From NCBI GenBank assembly GCA_017940955.1, contig JAGAXP010000189.1, positions 1-5,162 of the forward strand: 5,162 nt of DNA, written 5' to 3'. Origin of the DNA: Oribacterium sp. (GTDB lineage: Bacteria > Bacillota_A > Clostridia > Lachnospirales > Lachnospiraceae). The notes beneath the pieces are model-generated. The model was not told the DNA's origin. It worked only from the letters and a program-made list of their open reading frames with translations, and ran no database searches. Of this stretch, positions 3,490 to 5,162 are shown one piece after another. The translations under genes and the position numbers were made by a program. Numbering within the stretch: the stretch's first letter is position 1; each line of letters opens with the position of its first letter.

Positions 3490-4947
3490 CTACTTTTCTG
3501 CATTTGTAATATTATCTGCTATCAGGTTTCCCTGGTCATCCAGCGTCACCTTCCTTTTATCCAGAAGATATTGGGTGAGGCGTTTTACCCCCTGAAGGAT
3601 GATGGCCCAGATGGGAACCCCGATGATCATGCCAACAAATCCAAAGAGGCCGCCGAACAAAAGGATGGAGAACAGTACCCAGAAGCTGCTGAGACCGGTG
3701 GATCCGTGAAGTATGCTGGGACCGATGATATTACCGTCCAGCTGCTGAAGGATCAGGATAAAGATGGCAAAATACAGAGCATGGATAGGACTTTGTATCA
3801 GTATAAGTATGATTGAAGGTATGGCTCCGATGAAGGGTCCGAAGAATGGGATTATATTGGTGACTCCCACTATAACGGAAACCAGCATGGTGTAAGGCAT
3901 ATCCATTATGCTCAGAACCACAAAGCATATTATACCGATGATGAAAGAATCGATGATCTTTCCTACTATAAAGCCTCCGAACATCCTGTCTATTTCTTTT
4001 AGCTCAGCAATTATCATATGAACATACTTTGATGGAAGTATGGCGAAGAGAATCCTGCGGGCGCTTATGAGCATGGACTCCTTGGTATTGAGAAGGTAGG
4101 CCATGATGATGAGACCGATGATGAAGTTTTTTATCCAGGTTACCGCTGACCATATACCTATTCCCAGGGATGTAATGACGTTTCTCAGGTTAGGAAGCAG
4201 GGAATTCTGAATAAACTGCTGCATGGAGGTGAAGATTTTTTGTATTTCACCGGACAAAGAATCGCCTATTCCCAGGGAATTTGTAATGCCTTGTATAAAA
4301 TTGGAGATATGGGTGATGATACCCAGAGAATCAGTGGAGTTCTCAATCAGCTCTGAGAAATAGTCGTCATCGATAAATCTCAAGGTGTAGGACAGGCTGG
4401 ACAGGGACTTGATCAACTCAGGAATGATCATTGAAACGAGTCCGAAAACAGCTATCAAAACAAGCAGCACGGAGAAAAATGTAGCAGAGATACTGCTGAT
4501 CCTTGCTATAAAGTTCTGTCTCTTAACCTCAGCAGGAGTTTCTTCGGTATTGCTTTTTGCAAGTTTTCCGGTGACTTCTTCCCGCAGCTTGTCGGTAAAC
4601 TTATTTTCGGAAATCTTATCGGAAATCTTATCGGAAAGGCTTTTGAGCTTTGCTTGAAGCTTCTGCCTTTCAAGGAGAGCTTTTTCGGTAGTCTGATCCG
4701 AGGCAGACTTCATGACTTTATCCAAAAGTATCCCTGTGTATTTATAAATAAGCTTGTAGGCAGGGTTCACAAGATAAGCCATGACAGCACCGGTTATGAT
4801 GGGCGATAAGATATCTATCAGATTGTTGAACCTGTCGGTTATCAAATTAAAGTTGTGTAAGGCCAATATTACAACGGCACTTCCTACTATCACAAGGAAT
4901 GCTGTGATTCCCCAGCGTTTCTGTATTTCCCACTTCTCTTTATTCAC
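3490..4947 (-). CDS. AI-2E family transporter (PF01594-type membrane protein)
   Basis: A 485-residue polytopic inner-membrane protein. Hydrophobic segments lie at about residues 13-32, 43-63, 152-175, 263-285, 327-349, 351-378, 381-402 and 420-452. The conserved C-terminal signatures are present: NIIPFFGPFIGAIP (364-377), QQLDGNIIGP (401-410) and the glycine-rich FGGLFGFVGMIIGVP (431-445). The family includes E. coli TqsA (AI-2 export) and Na+ or K+/H+ antiporters, so the substrate cannot be assigned from sequence. Residues 75-148, between the second and third membrane segments, form a charged, probably coiled loop carrying a small tandem repeat (DKISDKISE). The start codon is GTG (4945-4947), supported by GGAGG 6 nt upstream and by the first membrane segment following at once. 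The gene is monocistronic, with its own terminator. Confidence 0.93.
   Translation of the reverse strand: MNKEKWEIQKRWGITAFLVIVGSAVVILALHNFNLITDRFNNLIDILSPIITGAVMAYLVNPAYKLIYKYTGILLDKVMKSASDQTTEKALLERQKLQAKLKSLSDKISDKISENKFTDKLREEVTGKLAKSNTEETPAEVKRQNFIARISSISATFFSVLLVLIAVFGLVSMIIPELIKSLSSLSYTLRFIDDDYFSELIENSTDSLGIITHISNFIQGITNSLGIGDSLSGEIQKIFTSMQQFIQNSLLPNLRNVITSLGIGIWSAVTWIKNFIIGLIIMAYLLNTKESMLISARRILFAILPSKYVHMIIAELKEIDRMFGGFIVGKIIDSFIIGIICFVVLSIMDMPYTMLVSVIVGVTNIIPFFGPFIGAIPSIILILIQSPIHALYFAIFILILQQLDGNIIGPSILHGSTGLSSFWVLFSILLFGGLFGFVGMIIGVPIWAIILQGVKRLTQYLLDKRKVTLDDQGNLIADNITNAEK
4607..4637 (-). repeat. 12-bp tandem repeat within the AI-2E gene
   Basis: TCGGAAATCTTA occurs back to back at 4607-4618 and 4619-4630, followed by a partial third copy (TCGGAAA, 4631-4637). 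It encodes repeated SDKI residues in the cytoplasmic loop of the permease. The unit is a multiple of three, so copy-number change would keep the frame. Confidence 0.8.
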
Positions 4948-4953
4948 TGCTGT

Positions 4954-4958
4954 CCTCC
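4954..4958 (-). promoter_or_regulatory. Ribosome binding site supporting the GTG start
   Basis: GGAGG on the minus strand lies 6 nt before the GTG at 4947. No ATG with a ribosome site is available nearby, so this site decides the start of the AI-2E gene. Confidence 0.85.
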
Positions 4959-5003
4959 GGGATGATCCTGTATAAGTTTTAAGGTGAAAGAATCGACCTT
5001 TAT

Positions 5004-5033
5004 CTTATATAACTATAATACTGATTGTACCAA
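5004..5033 (-). promoter_or_regulatory. Tentative promoter of the AI-2E gene
   Basis: On the minus strand TTGGTA (5028-5033, 4 of 6) is followed after 18 nt by TATAAG (5004-5009, 5 of 6). The start would lie near 4997, with a leader of about 50 nt. The region is very AT-rich, so other hexamer pairs are possible. Confidence 0.35.
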
Positions 5034-5035
5034 AT

Positions 5036-5085
5036 CGCTAGCGCGATGGCTATTCTACACAGAGAGCCTCCGCTGGCGTTTTTTC
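5036..5085 (+). terminator. Plus-strand terminator-like hairpin without an obvious gene
   Basis: CGCTAGCG (5036-5043) pairs over 8 bp with CGCTGGCG (5071-5078), using one G-U pair that exists only in plus-strand RNA. Inside, GGCT (5048-5051) pairs with AGCC (5065-5068). Six T residues follow at 5079-5084. It is an intrinsic terminator by form, yet no plus-strand gene precedes it. It could end antisense transcription, a short RNA, or a leader of a plus-strand gene beyond the window. Confidence 0.6.
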
Positions 5086-5110
5086 TTTAATCAAAAATAG
5101 TAGCGACATA

Positions 5111-5161
5111 TTGGTAATCGTTGTATTGTTAAGTTCTCGACGCCTAACAATCAATCACCAA
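5111..5161 (-). repeat. Inverted repeat / long stem-loop at the window edge
   Basis: TTGGTAATCG (5111-5120) faces CAATCACCAA (5152-5161), and ATTGTTA (5125-5131) faces TAACAAT (5145-5151) perfectly. A 4-nt bulge and a 13-nt loop complete the fold. The two mismatches of the outer arm are G-U pairs in minus-strand RNA, so a minus-strand transcript would fold fully. A weak T-tract (5093-5098) follows. The stem may continue beyond the window. Confidence 0.5.
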
Positions 5162-5162
5162 C

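Noticed and set aside
3334..3816. A 160-codon plus-strand open frame across the kduI leader and the end of the AI-2E gene
   Set aside because: It runs through a terminator, a promoter and the coding strand of a conserved permease; the protein is not recognisable and no ribosome site precedes it.

Overview
The window looks like ordinary chromosome from a low-to-mid GC Gram-positive anaerobe of the Clostridia, most likely Lachnospiraceae (Butyrivibrio/Roseburia-like). This is inferred from the strong AGGAGG-type ribosome sites, sigma-A-type promoters, short intrinsic terminators, a lone Firmicutes-type kduI, and a SEC-C protein paired with hslO. All five protein genes are on the minus strand, so they read from high to low coordinates.

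Right to left: 4948-5162 is a non-coding leader holding a plus-strand terminator-like hairpin and an inverted repeat cut by the window edge. 3490-4947 is an AI-2E family membrane protein with a GTG start and its own strong terminator. 3290-3457 is the kduI control region, with a near-consensus promoter, a cre/LacI-type operator, a second palindrome and a stem-loop at the predicted first nucleotide of the transcript. 2444-3289 is kduI (5-keto-4-deoxyuronate isomerase, pectin/uronate breakdown). 2353-2443 is a short promoter region in which a perfect 8-bp inverted repeat encloses TATAAT. 1798-2352 is a SEC-C zinc-binding protein, and its stop overlaps the start of hslO (782-1798), the redox-switched chaperone Hsp33. 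653-755 is a GC-rich cluster of three REP-like units. 318-515 is a 65-residue cold-shock protein with a promoter, a flanking inverted repeat and a leader hairpin. 1-317 is non-coding and carries several terminator-like hairpins, probably separating csp from a convergent plus-strand gene that ends just before the window.

Functionally the genes form separate units: an AI-2E permease monocistron, a sugar-regulated kduI, a translationally coupled SEC-C/hslO stress pair, and csp. kduI has no obvious U-tract terminator, so read-through into the SEC-C/hslO pair is possible.

I see no CRISPR array, phage, toxin-antitoxin or new multi-gene system. The most unusual points are the roughly 48-residue N-terminal extension of Hsp33 with an 11-bp inverted repeat coded inside it, the palindrome around the SEC-C/hslO -10 box, the layered kduI control region, and the REP-like triplet.
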